Of a stretch of 64,000 nucleotides of DNA, positions 12,301 through 24,083 are shown piece after piece. The DNA is from Typha latifolia. Its lineage: Eukaryota; Streptophyta; Magnoliopsida; Poales; Typhaceae. A program made the position numbers and the translations under genes. A model generated the notes under the pieces. It did no database searches, was not told the DNA's origin, and was given only the letters and a program-made list of their open reading frames with translations. The number at the start of each line of letters is the position of its first letter. Position 1 is the first letter of the stretch. The stretch is from the NCBI GenBank assembly GCA_019914945.1, contig CM034099.1:22408704-22472703 (forward strand), given 5' to 3'.

Positions 12301-14926
12301 GTGATAATAAAATTGGAAAAGGTGGGGGATTTCCACTGTTGTCCCAAAAGAGATTGTAAAGTAGATACTCAATATTGATTTAAAAGGGCCAATTAGAACC
12401 TAAGATAACATGTATACTGTGGAGTGTGGATGAAGTAAATGCTATCTACTCTTATATAATAAAATAATTTACAGCATAATGTACAAGTCTGACAAAGCAT
12501 ACAACAGAATTCATCATGGGTTATTAACTAGAGGCTTGCCAGGGGCAGTTATTTCTACTTAACGACATGAGGATACAAATTTAATATCTTAAAAGTTAAC
12601 TCATTAATAAGTTAACTCATTAATTCCACATGACAGATCAACATACTTATCCAGAATCATCAAAGTTAGTGGATGAACAAATTGAAATAAAATTCTGTGT
12701 TGATCCTTGATTCTGCGACTAGAAAGCTACTTCTAAACAGTGTAGCACATGAATGATGGAGCATGGAGCAAATGGGATTTAATTATGATTTGTCAGTACA
12801 AACTGCATTGAAGAAAGAATGTCAATTTACAAAACAAATTTGACACCCATCAACAAAAGAGAGCTTTCTAACAAAATGCCAATTCCTAAGATTCTTCTAG
12901 GTCATTTATTGTGAAAGATCACCAAACTCCAATGGAAACATGGGAAGGTTAATACTCACAGAGACCTTATAAATGAGAACTCAAACATAGCAGCATTCAA
13001 CAGTTAACTGACATGGCAAAACCATTTACTATCCTTATGTTCAGAGTAGTTTAAACTTTAAAGTACAAGTGACAATATATGAACATTTCCAATGATCCAA
13101 TCTTTGCTAGAACAATACCTGTAAATTCACCAGATTTCTCGTAATCATGAATGAAGTGCATGATAACAGGAGTGGGTATGACATAGCCTATATTCTCCAC
13201 ATCATCCTGTTTAAGTGCCTGAAATGCTATGCCAACACATTTGCCTTTATCGTTGAATGCAGGACCACCTGAATTTCCCGAGTTTATAGCTGCATCTATC
13301 TGTCCAAAACAAAGTCAGAATTTATACAAGCACATACAAAACAGATAAACAGGATGATTGCAAAAGAAAAGCAAAATGACATTATAAGTTCAAAAATAGG
13401 TACTTCTAGTGGCTGCATGGCAAGAGGGCAATTCTTAATTTTTTTTTCCTTAAATAAGTTTAAACTAATGTCCCCTAACCTGCAGGCCTAATAGTTCTGT
13501 GGAACCATGGGCATAAGATAGAACCTCCATTCTTGAGACAATACCACTTGTCACAGAAATTGTGTCCCCTCCAGTTGGATAACCAACCACGGTAACAGCA
13601 TCTTGGAGAGCAGGTAAGGATCCAAATTCCACTGGAGAAATGCCTTCCCAAAATTCATCATCACTGACAGTCAACATGGCTGGGAAAAATTGTCACATAG
13701 TTGACATCTAAATCAGAATAGCTTCTGAAACATATTATAGATCGAGGGGAATAAACAGCAAAGGCAGGCTAAAGTGCTAAACATTCTCGAGGATAATTAA
13801 ATGTGACACTAGCATGCATATTAAATATCATCAACAACAGTGACATCTGCTAGCATTTTTAGCTAATCTTTTTCAACCACATTTAACAAAAAGCACATCT
13901 AATAAGTAAATAAAGTAGCTAAACTAGAATGATCAAGGAAAAAAGAAGAAGATATATTGCAACACTATAGTAACAATCTCTTCTTTCTAGGTAATCCTGA
14001 ACCACATTCCTGGAATGAATTGTATTCCCCGTTTGGAGACTTAAGTGTGCAATTTGTTAATAGCCACCTGTGCATTAGATTGGCCTAAAGATGAAAAAGG
14101 AAAATTGCTTCTGATCCTTTATTGTGAAATTATCCAAATATTCATAAAATCAATAAATGGTACATGAAGCAATTCCCTGACAGCAGGGTTAAGAGCAATA
14201 AGGGCTTCAACATTCAAAAGTTGTCAAGACACAAGGTGAGAGTTAACTGTTGTAAGAAGAAAAACCCACATGACCAACTCCTAGTAGTTCAAGCAGAGTT
14301 CATGACAACTCCTCAAACATATACTGATGTTCTAAGTCAATGCCTACATGCAAAAATTTACTGTGGGAACTCCCATGCTTTAAGCTAATCTATATGGGGG
14401 CATGTCTACTAGTCAAACTTAACTACAGATAAACGTACCATACTAATTAGTCCCCACGAATTTTCAAATGAAATTAATTTTTGCCTAAGCTCTGATATAT
14501 GCTAAAAGTCCACAAATAATTGGATGGAGCCGAAAAATAGAAGTCAATTTTTATTGAAAATAAAATGAAAACTCCGATACCAACTTGCAGTACAATTGAT
14601 CAAATGGATCCCTTCTTACCAATATCACACTCGGTTCCAATGGCTAAAACAGTAGCGACGTACTTGGTATCGGATCCGCGCTTCTTGACCTTGACTTGGG
14701 TGTAGTGCTCGACGGAATGCGCGTTCGTCAGCACTCGCCTCCCTGCGATAACCAAACCGCTGCTGTTCGACCTGTACTGCCGCTTCATTTGCCACGGGAG
14801 CGAGAAATTAGGCTCCGTGTGCACGCAAAACACCTTCACCACCGCGTCCATCGACGGCCCCGCTTTGGCTGCGCGGTTGTCCGAATTCGACGACGAGTCC
14901 ACGACTTCGCCGTTGCCGAGATCCAT
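8864..14926 (-). CDS. DEGP9: DEG9-type serine protease (protease Do-like 9)
   Basis: Nine coding exons (14926-14620, 13679-13480, 13299-13119, 12209-12018, 11179-10947, 9968-9867, 9711-9661, 9455-9351, 8962-8864) join to 489 residues. The trypsin fold has H70 (LTNAHSVEH), D101 (ECDIAMLTV) and S179 (NSGNSGGPA), so the catalytic triad is complete. A first PDZ region follows (about 240-340, including [11 protein letters not shown]) and a degenerate second one (about 400-460, [23 protein letters not shown]). The C-terminus [11 protein letters not shown] matches the family. Arabidopsis DEG9 is a nuclear/nucleolar protease; its basic N-terminal extension is missing here, so localisation is open. 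Exon 5 begins at CTTTAG/TTCC, not the nearer TTTCAG, because only that keeps VPFRHGER in frame. The intron after exon 8 opens with a long CT run. Confidence 0.93.
9312..9349. repeat. (GA)19 microsatellite at a 5' splice site
   Basis: A perfect GA run on the plus strand. On the coding (minus) strand the DEG9 exon ends CAGCTG at 9351 and the intron reads GTCTCTCTCT, so the repeat begins at intron position 2-3 and makes up the first 39 or so bases of the intron. Confidence 0.95.
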
Positions 14927-16219
14927 GGTCTCCAGGGGAAGAGATTAGGGAAAGGAGGAGACGGAGATTAGGGCTAGGGTTGGAGAAGGACGAGGGAGAC
15001 GGTGAGAGGAGTGGAGAGAGGATTTTTGTGTGAGGAGTTTGGAAAGCGTAGAGGGGAAGGTGAAGGGGAAAGTGCTCATCTCTTTCTCCATTCTGTCGCT
15101 CTCGGGCGCGCGCGTCCCCGAAGAGTTTGATCTCGTTGATGACTTGACTTCGAAGGAAAACTATATTTAAATAAATCATAAAGTAACTATTTTTCTTAAA
15201 TTAAATTATAATTATCTGATATATAAATAAATAAATAAATAAATTTTTAATTGATTATAATAAGTTAAAATAATAAGTACATAATTGAAACACATAAACC
15301 TCCAAATACACGTATATACCACATGGGTAAATTCCTCCGCATCACGTGACCTGTTAGTAATAGATTTTCACAAGGCATATATTGTTTGAGTCCGGATACA
15401 AGTTCCACAAGCTACAACAAGCCTTTAAGATACACATCCAAAATAATCATAATACCCTCGCAGAGCCTCAATATAACTAATAGAAATAGTCATAATTGAT
15501 ATAAAGGAAGTTACTCCTTGCTATCCGCATCTACTTCCCCTAGTTCTGAAATGATACCACACCGCATCTACTTCCCCTAGCTCTGAAATGATGCCACCAA
15601 GAGGTGGTGAGCACACAGCCCACGCCGCCGGCAGCCCGCCCTCGAGGTCGGCGTCCCGTGACCCTCACTTGTGGTGGATGGCTAGCCGGAGGGAAGGGGA
15701 GGGAAAAGAGAGAAGGAAATCGAGGAGAAAGATGCGGCCACATCAAGGTCGACGGCACCGGCGGCACAGCCACGCGACCGGCACGACAGTCGAGAGGGGT
15801 AAGTACAGAGAAAGAAAGAAAAAAAAAAGAATTTACGAGGGGGTCGCGCAGTTGGCTTCGTCGGCTCCGGCGTCGACAATTTGAGAGAAGGTGAGGGAGG
15901 GAGAGATAGTGCGGTGGGGGAGGAAATAGGGGAAGGTTGGGATGGTGGCATTCATGGCAAGAGAAGAGGACGAAGAAGAAAAAGGATGGGGTGGTAGGGG
16001 TTGTGGGTCGGTTTTTTTTTTTATTTCAGGGTGTTACAATAATATTTTGAACTACTACATTTTACAAAAAAAAAAAAGATAGATTAAATTACTTAACCAC
16101 CATGGATATAAAAGGAGCTATTAATATTGATAGACAAAAATTGTACAAGTATAATAGGAAAGCACCGTCGCATGTACATCCGAAACTCACAATACAAGCA
16201 ATTTTGTAAGTCAATCAAC
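14927..16219. other. Protease promoter/leader, then low-information DNA
   Basis: 14927-15180 is the CT-rich leader (coding-strand view) and promoter of the minus-strand protease. 15180-15530 is AT-rich with an ATAAATAA run near 15225-15243. 15540-16000 is GC- and purine-rich; overlapping open frames on both strands have biased composition and no recognisable domain, so I treat it as probable transposon debris. Confidence 0.4.
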
Positions 16220-16223
16220 AACT

Positions 16224-18390
16224 TTATTGATATCGCAATAAGTATGGGAGGTAATTGTATGGTATAGCTATCATTAGGGACGGGCAATCCTCCACCAATG
16301 AGGCTACAAACCAGGGCGGCTTATGAGACCCTTTAATAGACTTGACCCATAGTAGTGAGTTTGAGGAAATGATAAGAGAAGCAAAACCATGACTACGAAT
16401 GGCGATGAGCGCTTTTCGTCGACTAAAATGGTTATCAAGAAACATAGAAGCACTCCTTGATGAGCCGAAGATAAATTCAACTCCACCCGACCGAGAAGGC
16501 ACCATGAACGAGCCATCGATATTAAAGCTTGATGAGCTCAATGGAGGCGGTTCCCAGCGGATGAAGATATTTACAGTAGAGTTAAGAGAAGGCGATTTGT
16601 TGATACGATCTCACCTTTAGGCTAAGATTCGATCTCTCCCGATTTTTAGATTTGGATAGGATCTGATAGGAACTTTAGAAATAGATCCAAAAATATACAG
16701 TCATCAGATCGACGTGAAATTTTGATATGTTGTAGCCCTGGAAAAGAACTTTTTAGGCATATCGAACGGTAGGATCTCGAGATATTATCCGATTAGTAGA
16801 CAAACATCAAGGAGTCCATCTTTAGATCCGTGGATGGAGGCATGAGATCCTTGTTGATGGTGGAGGATGGTGGACCGACGATAATGGGGTGGCACTGGTG
16901 CATAAGTGAAGGTGGAAAGATTAGGGATGATGGAAAGGGTTAGGGTAAGATGATAGATAGATTGGAAGAAGGGGGAGGAGTGAGCCGCCCCTAAGGGACT
17001 AGGGTGAGTGGCCGGTCGAGCGGGGTTAGAAGCGACGTCGTCAGGGAACAAGAGAACGAAAAAAGAAGAGGACGAAAGAGACAAAGGCCAAACTCAATTC
17101 ATTCAATAATCATTTCATGGTTGTCATCCACACATTTAGAGGTTAATCAAATAATTTTAAATTGGTAATTATTAACCCTAAAACAGTAGATTTTTGCCGA
17201 CCGCGTTTGAACATGCCCGACCGCGTTCGAACGCATATTTTGCGTTCTCTGTATGTGTGAACGCGATGCAGGAGTTCGCAGGTGCGTTCGAACGCACATT
17301 TTGCACTCTCTGTATGTGCGAACCTGATGCAGACGTTCACAAGCGCGTTCAAACGCACTCCACCCACGTTTGAACGCAACATACAGAAAGCTTATTTTTT
17401 TATAAATTAAATACTAAAATAAGAATAAAAGATATTTCTAAAGTGTATCCATACTCGAGACGACTTCAGTGAAACCCGAATCGTATCATTTGTACAAGCC
17501 TCATAGCACTCCAAATATTCTAGAGAATCACATCAATGAGAGAATAGAATAAGGATCCATATGGGTTGGAAAGGTCTCCCTCCCTCACCCAAAAAGCCAT
17601 TATCCATTCACCCAATCTGATGGTAGAGCGCTCAAGATTCCATAGCATTTTTAGGTTGGACCAGATATTGACAACATAATTACAATAAAAATAAAATAAG
17701 TGGGGTGCAATTTTCTCAAAAAGCCCAACAAAGCGAGCAAGCATGGTTTGAACCCATGCCAAGGTGCAGAGTCTCTCTGGTCGGGAGACGATTCCAACAA
17801 GGCTTCTAGAGAAACATCTTAATCTTTGGCGGGATAGAGAGAGCTCAACCACATTTCAAACCCTTTCAACCCAATGGGGCATATAGTTTCACCTATCTAG
17901 GATAATGATAAACACTTTTAGCTGTGGCTAGATCCAGTGCGTGCAGGCGTGAGACGCCTCAGACCTAATAATTCGGGCTTCCCCTCAAAAGGGAGGCTGA
18001 CCTCAAAACCCAGTCTAAACAATACCAACCAGATCTGTATTACAAAAGGTGGGCTGGAGAGGCAAAGAATAAATCCAAGGGTCGCTTACATCCATAGATC
18101 TGCCGTCTTTGATGATTTTGAGGGGCCCTTCCTTGATAACATAAGAGGTTTCCAATATGAGGCGTCTGCTAGTGGCAATTATTAGGTCTGTGCTAATTTG
18201 GTCATGGGAGAAACGGGTCATATTTAACCTTCTCATCAGAATAATTAAGCCCAGCAAAGACTTGCTTAGCAGCAATGGCAATCCGAACAATTCACAAATC
18301 ACGTACAACCAAGCCGCATGCATGCTTCGGGTGAGTAACCACATCCCATCCAGGTAAATGCAAGCCGCTATAACCATGACCATTCAAAAT
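16224..18390 (-). mobile_element. Decayed LINE-type (non-LTR) retrotransposon, 3' part
   Basis: Three remnants appear on the minus strand in the order expected for a plant LINE ORF2 C-terminus. Near 18383-18015, frames carry degenerate matches to the segment between reverse transcriptase and zinc-binding region (KEGPLKIIKDGRSMDV, then DPWIYSLPL). Near 17852-17520 is a degenerate reverse-transcriptase zinc-binding region (CTLAWVQ, then HLFYFYCNYVVNIW). At 16541-16240 is an RNase H-like domain (FNIDGSFM, SGGVEFIF, SNSLLWVKSIKG, PPW). In the last, the conserved ESDS-type acidic site is lost. Frames shift between parts and stops interrupt them, so the copy is dead. Assignment rests on pattern recognition of these families, not alignment. 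Confidence 0.6.
17200..17388. repeat. Array of GCGTTCGAACGC palindromes
   Basis: Within about 190 bp there are six or so variants of a palindromic core: GCGTTTGAACATG, GCGTTCGAACGCAT, GTGTGAACGCGATG, GTGCGTTCGAACGCAC, GCGTTCAAACGCAC and GTTTGAACGCA. They alternate with a TTTTGC..TCTCTGTATGTG spacer that occurs twice, giving an imperfect tandem unit of about 60-70 bp. A related piece lies at 34585-34671. Confidence 0.75.
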
Positions 18391-18864
18391 ACTACTGAAC
18401 TATATAGTAATGGCTTATCATAAAAGTACTTTCAAGTAGGGTTAATGGCTTATAATATTTTTCTTTCTTATTCTTATCTGTCCGCCCATTCATGAAAGGC
18501 AGAGAAATTTTTTAATTTTAAAAAATTGAGCATCTAAGACGCTTTATTTGAGGCTACTAATCATATGCGAACTGCAAAAGCTATACTATATAAATATATA
18601 AGTAGAAACCAATGGTTAGACTCAATGCTAACATAGACGTCGAAACAAACACACCCAACCCAAACAAGTCATTTATTATAAGTGCCATTTGACATCAAAG
18701 AAATCACTTTAGTAAATGTTTGCCACGTCAATATGTGGATTTTATATTTGAGTGAGACGGGCTCGGGAACGAGGCCCATCCCAACCCGCCTGACGTTCAT
18801 CTTTACCGTTGACGTTCGGCTCGGGAGATTACCAAAAAAAATCTCTGCGGGTAATTTGGAAAAG
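18391..18864 (+). promoter_or_regulatory. HIG1 gene promoter with site II (GGCCCA) element
   Basis: The 470 bp before the HIG1 start. GGCCCA at 18773-18778 is a plant site II element, common in promoters of genes for mitochondrial proteins, which fits the downstream gene. Two TGACGTTC motifs lie at about 18791 and 18808. No strong TATA box is present close to the start. Confidence 0.45.
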
Positions 18865-21800
18865 ATGGGAGCCGCGGAATTTGAAGAGCTCTTTGAGCCG
18901 AGCAAGAAGCGCGTCAAGAACCCCTTCGTCCCCATTGGTAATCTTGTTTAGATTCTTCAAACAGATCGTTGTTAGATGCATTGCTTTCGTCTTCCTTAGG
19001 GTTTTTATATGATCTAATGTTGAGCGTTGTTAGGGTTTTCTTTTCTTGATCCGGTCTTTCGCAATTTACCATAAAATAGCTCGATTTAGATTTGTGGTAT
19101 TTCTAATTTCGTTCTTCTCTCGATGTGAGCTGACATGATGTCGGAGGTTTGTTGGTTTATTTATACATCTATGTGATCTGATATCTGGTGTTGTCAAGAA
19201 ATTGTGTCTTTATCTAATCTTTCCTATGTTGGTACCCAAATAGCCCAAGCCAGACGTAGGATACATCTCATTCAGTTATTCACTAAAGATTGTAGTTGCG
19301 CTGCTAGCTTTAGGGTTAGGATATTAGGATTCGTGGTACCGTGCTTGATTGATTTCACGCAGTTGCAAGTTCTCTCAGTCATGTGATAAGAAGTTCTTCA
19401 AGAACTTACTGATGTGTCAATATTTAAGCTGAAAGACAAAGGAAGAGATTTCCAGCACTAGGCTGCATTCAATGGTTACAGGAGAACTAATAGACAGAAG
19501 TAAAGTTGTATAGCAAGTTGTAAGAAGGATCCTTAATTATTATTTTTTGGTTTATTAGAATTTGATTAATGGAGAGGAATCGTGACTATAGTAGAATTAG
19601 TGAGTTTTCCTTAATTTATACTAGGTTCTTCTTCTTTACTTTTGTGAAAAATCTAACATGTTGCTGGATTGACTGAAATAGTCTTTGCTGAGTAGTTCAT
19701 TTACAGTTTGCACTTTAAACTCTTCATTGAAATGCAAGATGTGTTGATCTGCTATTGTCTGACGTGGCTGCTTTATTTTACTTGTTCTGAGACAATCAAG
19801 ACGGACTTTATTACCCTAATTTGGCTGCACTAATTTAAGGAAAGGCTCAGTGGTCTCTTAGATCTTGTTATTGTGATGGAGAAATTTGGCTAATGGACAG
19901 TCATGGAAGTGAAGTTTTTTCCCCTTATTTCCACCATCTGAATAACTATCAGAAATATCATAATGACTCCATTTTACGAGCTTCTTATAATACTATATTC
20001 ACATTTTTATTTAAATCTTATGGTATTGCATATACCCCACTTATCCAGAAAAGCTTTTCTTTCTTTGAACTGATCCAGCAATCTTGAATTTTTGTTCACA
20101 TTTTACATGTCTATTCCTATTGAGCATCTCGTACCAGCTTTTGATTGTCCATTCTTTAGGTTTTGCACCTAATATTTTCCTATGTTTGTCTTCTATCTTT
20201 TTCATGTTTGCCTTTTATCTATTCTTTTCTTGTATCAGTCTCTTTTTCTTATTTCTTTCATCTGTACTTTATCTTTGTCTGTTTTGCTTTATGCCCTTTG
20301 CTGTTGTTATGTGATCCTTTTCTGTCATTTATGGTATTTCATACAAGATTTTCTTGATTTTCCTGCTTTTGTGTATTTTTCTCTCTGCTTTTCTTCCAAA
20401 TTCTCAATATTCTCTTTCCATTATATGCTTTCTCTCTTCTGCTACTTCTATATTTTTAGTGTATCTTTCCTGAGTTGAAATTTAGTGTTCTTTATTTCCA
20501 CTTTCTTTTTAGCTTGATTTTCTCCTGAAATGCTGGTTTTGGTTTTCATTTTTTCTAAGGCTTTTTTTTGTTTTGTATGGGTTTTAATTTGTTTGTCATG
20601 TTTTATTGAAACCAAGTAAAAGAACCTTTCACTTCTTTCACTCTTATCGATGTCCTCTTACTTTAGGTACTTTCTTTTATTGTGGTATTTTGCTTCTCTA
20701 TTTAAATTATATTTTATGAAGCATCACAGTTCTTTGTTTTGTCTTCTTATATGTTTATGTTTTACTTCCCTTCCCTTGTTTGTACATTCATTATGGCTGT
20801 CTCCTTTTGCTTTTCTATTTTGTTGCCGATGATTCTTCACTGAAATGATATTAGAGCCTTTAGTTTAACTTGTTATGTTAGCATGATTCTGTATTAATAT
20901 TTGATGTTAGTTTTTTATTCATTCTTATTATCGTAAAACTGTGCTCTTGTGGATTGGATTACGCTTGCAGATTTTGTGCTTTTGTCCTTTATTAGAGGTA
21001 TCAGTTGAGGAAATTGAGCTCTTCCTTTTCCATTCTAAGAAACTTCAGATTTTCACTAGTGATATTGTTGTCTTATTTACATATTTCATTATTAATCCAA
21101 TCATTTATTATTTTGTATCTTGTTGTTCTTTATTCTTTTATTTGTTATTGTTGTTGTTTCCTGTTGATTTCCTTCTCTCTAATTTTTTTCTCACTTGTTA
21201 GTTTTGGTTTTTGCTGTAATATTTCTTTGACATATGTTTACAATTATATAATGATTATTACTTGATATATTATGCCTATTATGCCACTGTTTAATTATTT
21301 TCCAATGCTGTTCTTGTTTTGCATAAAGGAGTATAACCTACTTATCCTATATTTCATATAATTTTTTAGAATTTTTATAAGTAACTAACTTGACGTTAAG
21401 TAAATTTAGAATTTTTATATAATCTTTTAGAAATTTTATAAGTAACTAAATTTTTATGAAATTCCTATCTTTTTGCCTCAGTATTGTTTCTTTCTATTTG
21501 TTTTACTTTGCTGATTAATATTTTTCTAATTTTACCTCTTTTTATATTCATTGAGCCGTCATTTTCTTTTATGGGCTTTTCTTGCTTTCTACTCTGCTTC
21601 ATTGTTTTTCCTCTTTTTTTATTCTTAGTAATTTTTCATTATGTGCCAGATTATCTGTAATTTTCCTGTTCTTCTAAATTTTTTGTTCTATATGTTTGAA
21701 TGTCTATATAAAATATTTCTCTACATAGTTTTCATTATTTTGTTATGTACGTAGTGCGTACTAATATTTTACCAAAATATGCTGATTTTTGTTTATGTGT

Positions 21801-24083
21801 TAACTAATTATATTTTAACATTTGTTGCATCTAAGTTTCATTCTTTTTATATTTTTTGGGTATACAGTTGCTAGGTTTTCACTATTTGTACTTGTTTTTA
21901 CAAGGATATGTCTTCTAGCTTTGCTATTGGGGTTTAGTAGTTATCCATTTTCACTAGTATATAAAATTTGGTGTTAAATTATTGAATTAAACAAAGTTCC
22001 TCATCTTTCTGCCTCCTTTTTGTTTGTTTTTTTTTCATTCTGTTATATTTTTCCTTTTTATATATTTTAAATTTTTATGCATATTTGCAATTTTTCTTTG
22101 TATATTCTTCATGGGACTTTCTTTTTTAGACTCTTTCCTTTTATTTTTTGTGCGTGAGTTTTTGTTGCCATCTGCTTTTAGTTCTCATTTTTCCATCCTC
22201 TTACAAAATTATGCTTTGTGGCTAACATTTTGCTTAAAATTTCTATTTACATTTTCTCTTTATTGGAAGGTCCATTCTTTTTCTCTTAGGTGAGCAAATT
22301 CACCTCTGCCTTACCTTTTCCTTTTTTTTCCTTTTCTAGCTTCCTATTTTCTCTTATGATCTCCTTTTCATTCTTTCATTCTACTTTAAGTTCTATATTC
22401 AGTCATTTCTGTTTTTCATATTATGGTAGCGGGCTCATTTCTGTTTTTCATGTTGTATTTTCTCTTTTTGATCTTTATCTTTCTTTCTCATTTTCCTTTT
22501 CTTCCTGGTTTTGCTAGAATCTTTAAGGTTGAATGTTCTTGTCTTGTTTCTGCTGTTTAATCATCATCTATCAGCAATTCATACTATTTGTGAACGTTTA
22601 TGTAAGCCTTCATTAATACTGTAGCTCTTACTGTTCAACAAAATATTGTTGGCCAAATTTTCTCTGAATTTCTTTATGGTCTATTAATTAATCTTTGTTT
22701 GGGTTATTGCTAATTTGCTATACTACCTTTAAATTATGTCTCTGTTCATTGTGTTCAAATTTATTTGTTTATGTATTTATTTCTTAGCTCGTTTACCCAT
22801 TATTAACCTTTTCATGTATTTATATTTATTAGTTAATGTGGTTTATCTAACCTCTTTCATTGTACTTGTTCTGCATACAGAACCATCCTACTTTTTGCTA
22901 TGCTTTCTATGTTTTCTTTGCATTTCTATTTGCAGCTGAAATTTGTGGTTAAAATTACTAAACTAAGTTCCATATCTTTCCTCTTCCATTTTGTTTCTTT
23001 CTCACTGTTTTTTCTGATTTAGTATTTCTAATATTTTTTCTTATTTTAGTTATTTCTAATTATGTCCACTTTTCATTGTTTTTTAAATTTTCTTATTTTT
23101 ATGTTTTTTTTTCTGATGTGTTCTTTGTTACTTTTCACGACATTTTCTGTTTTCCAGCTGCAAATTTTAATTGCATGCTTTCTCTTTTTCCTCTTTTTAT
23201 TTGTCTTTCATCTATGTATCTATATTGCAAATCATTTGAGGCCCTTCATTTCCATTTGTCTTGTTAGCATGTTTATGTAATTCTGCTTTCATGAATTCAA
23301 TTTTTCTTGAAACCTTCTTTGCATTTTCGGTTTGTTTGAAATCAGTTTTATAAGTTTTTTATGTTTTAGTTGAGAAAATTTACCTCTTGCTTTCTCTTCC
23401 ATCATTTCTTTCTTTTCTTAGCTTCCCAATTTTCTTTTCTAATTTCCTCTTCTTTCATTTTTCCTACTTCAAGTTTGATTTTCTTTTTGTGTCTTATGAT
23501 TTTTGACTCTTTCTATTTTTCTTCTCTGTTGTCTTCTGATTTATTCATTCTGATTACCAACCCGGTTATGCTCATTTTTACGTTATTTTACTAGATTAGT
23601 GTCCTATATTAACTCCTTAGCATTTTTGTTTTGTTTTGGGAAACTATGAAGTTGGGGGAGAATCTAAAGTGAAAGCATTTAACTTGGATCAGTAAATAGG
23701 GACTAGTGGACTCATTATTTACTTCTGGCACATGTGTAATCAGATTTGCAACTCCAGGTATAACCTTTTTTTTTGATAATTCTGCTTTTTAAAAAACAAC
23801 ATGGGAGCAATTTTACATGTTTCAAACTAATTAATTGTGTGCTTGGAAGTAGTGTTATAACTCTCATTGTGTTTACATGCAAATCTAATGTTATAGTTCC
23901 ACAGGTGCACTCCTAACTGCTGGTGTACTCACCGCTGGTCTAATTAGTTTTAGACAAGGAAATTCTCAGTTGGGTCAGAAGCTGATGAGGGCCCGTGTTG
24001 TAGTTCAGGGTGCAACAGTTGCTTTGATGGTTGGCAGTGCTTACTATTACGGTGAACAGCTTAGGGGTTCTAAGAAAGAATAG
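18865..24083 (+). CDS. HIG1-domain mitochondrial membrane protein
   Basis: Two exons, 18865-18937 and 23905-24083, join at G|GT to give 83 residues. Residues 1-24 are a polar head (AEFEELFEPSKKRVKNPFVPI). Two membrane segments follow (about 26-41, rich in L/A/G/T; about 55-73, VVVQGATVALMVGSAYYY) around a basic loop QKLMRARVVVQG, the hallmark of the HIG1 family (hypoxia-induced / RCF1 type). Such proteins sit in the mitochondrial inner membrane and help respiratory supercomplexes form or cytochrome oxidase work; that role is inferred. The length is typical of small plant HIG1 proteins, which have only the core domain. The single intron is 4,967 bp, very large for an 83-residue gene. A site II promoter element supports a housekeeping mitochondrial gene. 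Confidence 0.85.
20080..23600 (+). repeat. T-rich, purine-poor intron block with diverged internal repeats
   Basis: About 3.5 kb of the HIG1 intron is dominated by T with short C/T words; G and A are scarce on the plus strand. Parts recur in order: TGAG(G/C/A)AAATT followed by a pyrimidine tract occurs at 21006, 22291 and 23371; an AAATTTG..TTAAA..ACTAA..GTTCC..ATCTTTC string occurs at about 21964 and 22939. Spacings of roughly 1.0-1.3 kb suggest old tandem duplication of a 1-kb unit. Many hydrophobic open frames (F/L/S-rich) arise only from this composition. Confidence 0.6.

Noticed and set aside
15588..15951. Overlapping GC-rich frames on both strands
   Set aside because: Composition is biased (R/G/S/P), no domain or splice context is seen, and the frames mirror each other on opposite strands.
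20084..23594. A dozen open frames rich in F, L, S and C on the plus strand, resembling membrane proteins
   Set aside because: They come from T-rich composition (TTT, TCT, CTT codons) within the HIG1 intron, overlap in all three frames and carry no family motif.
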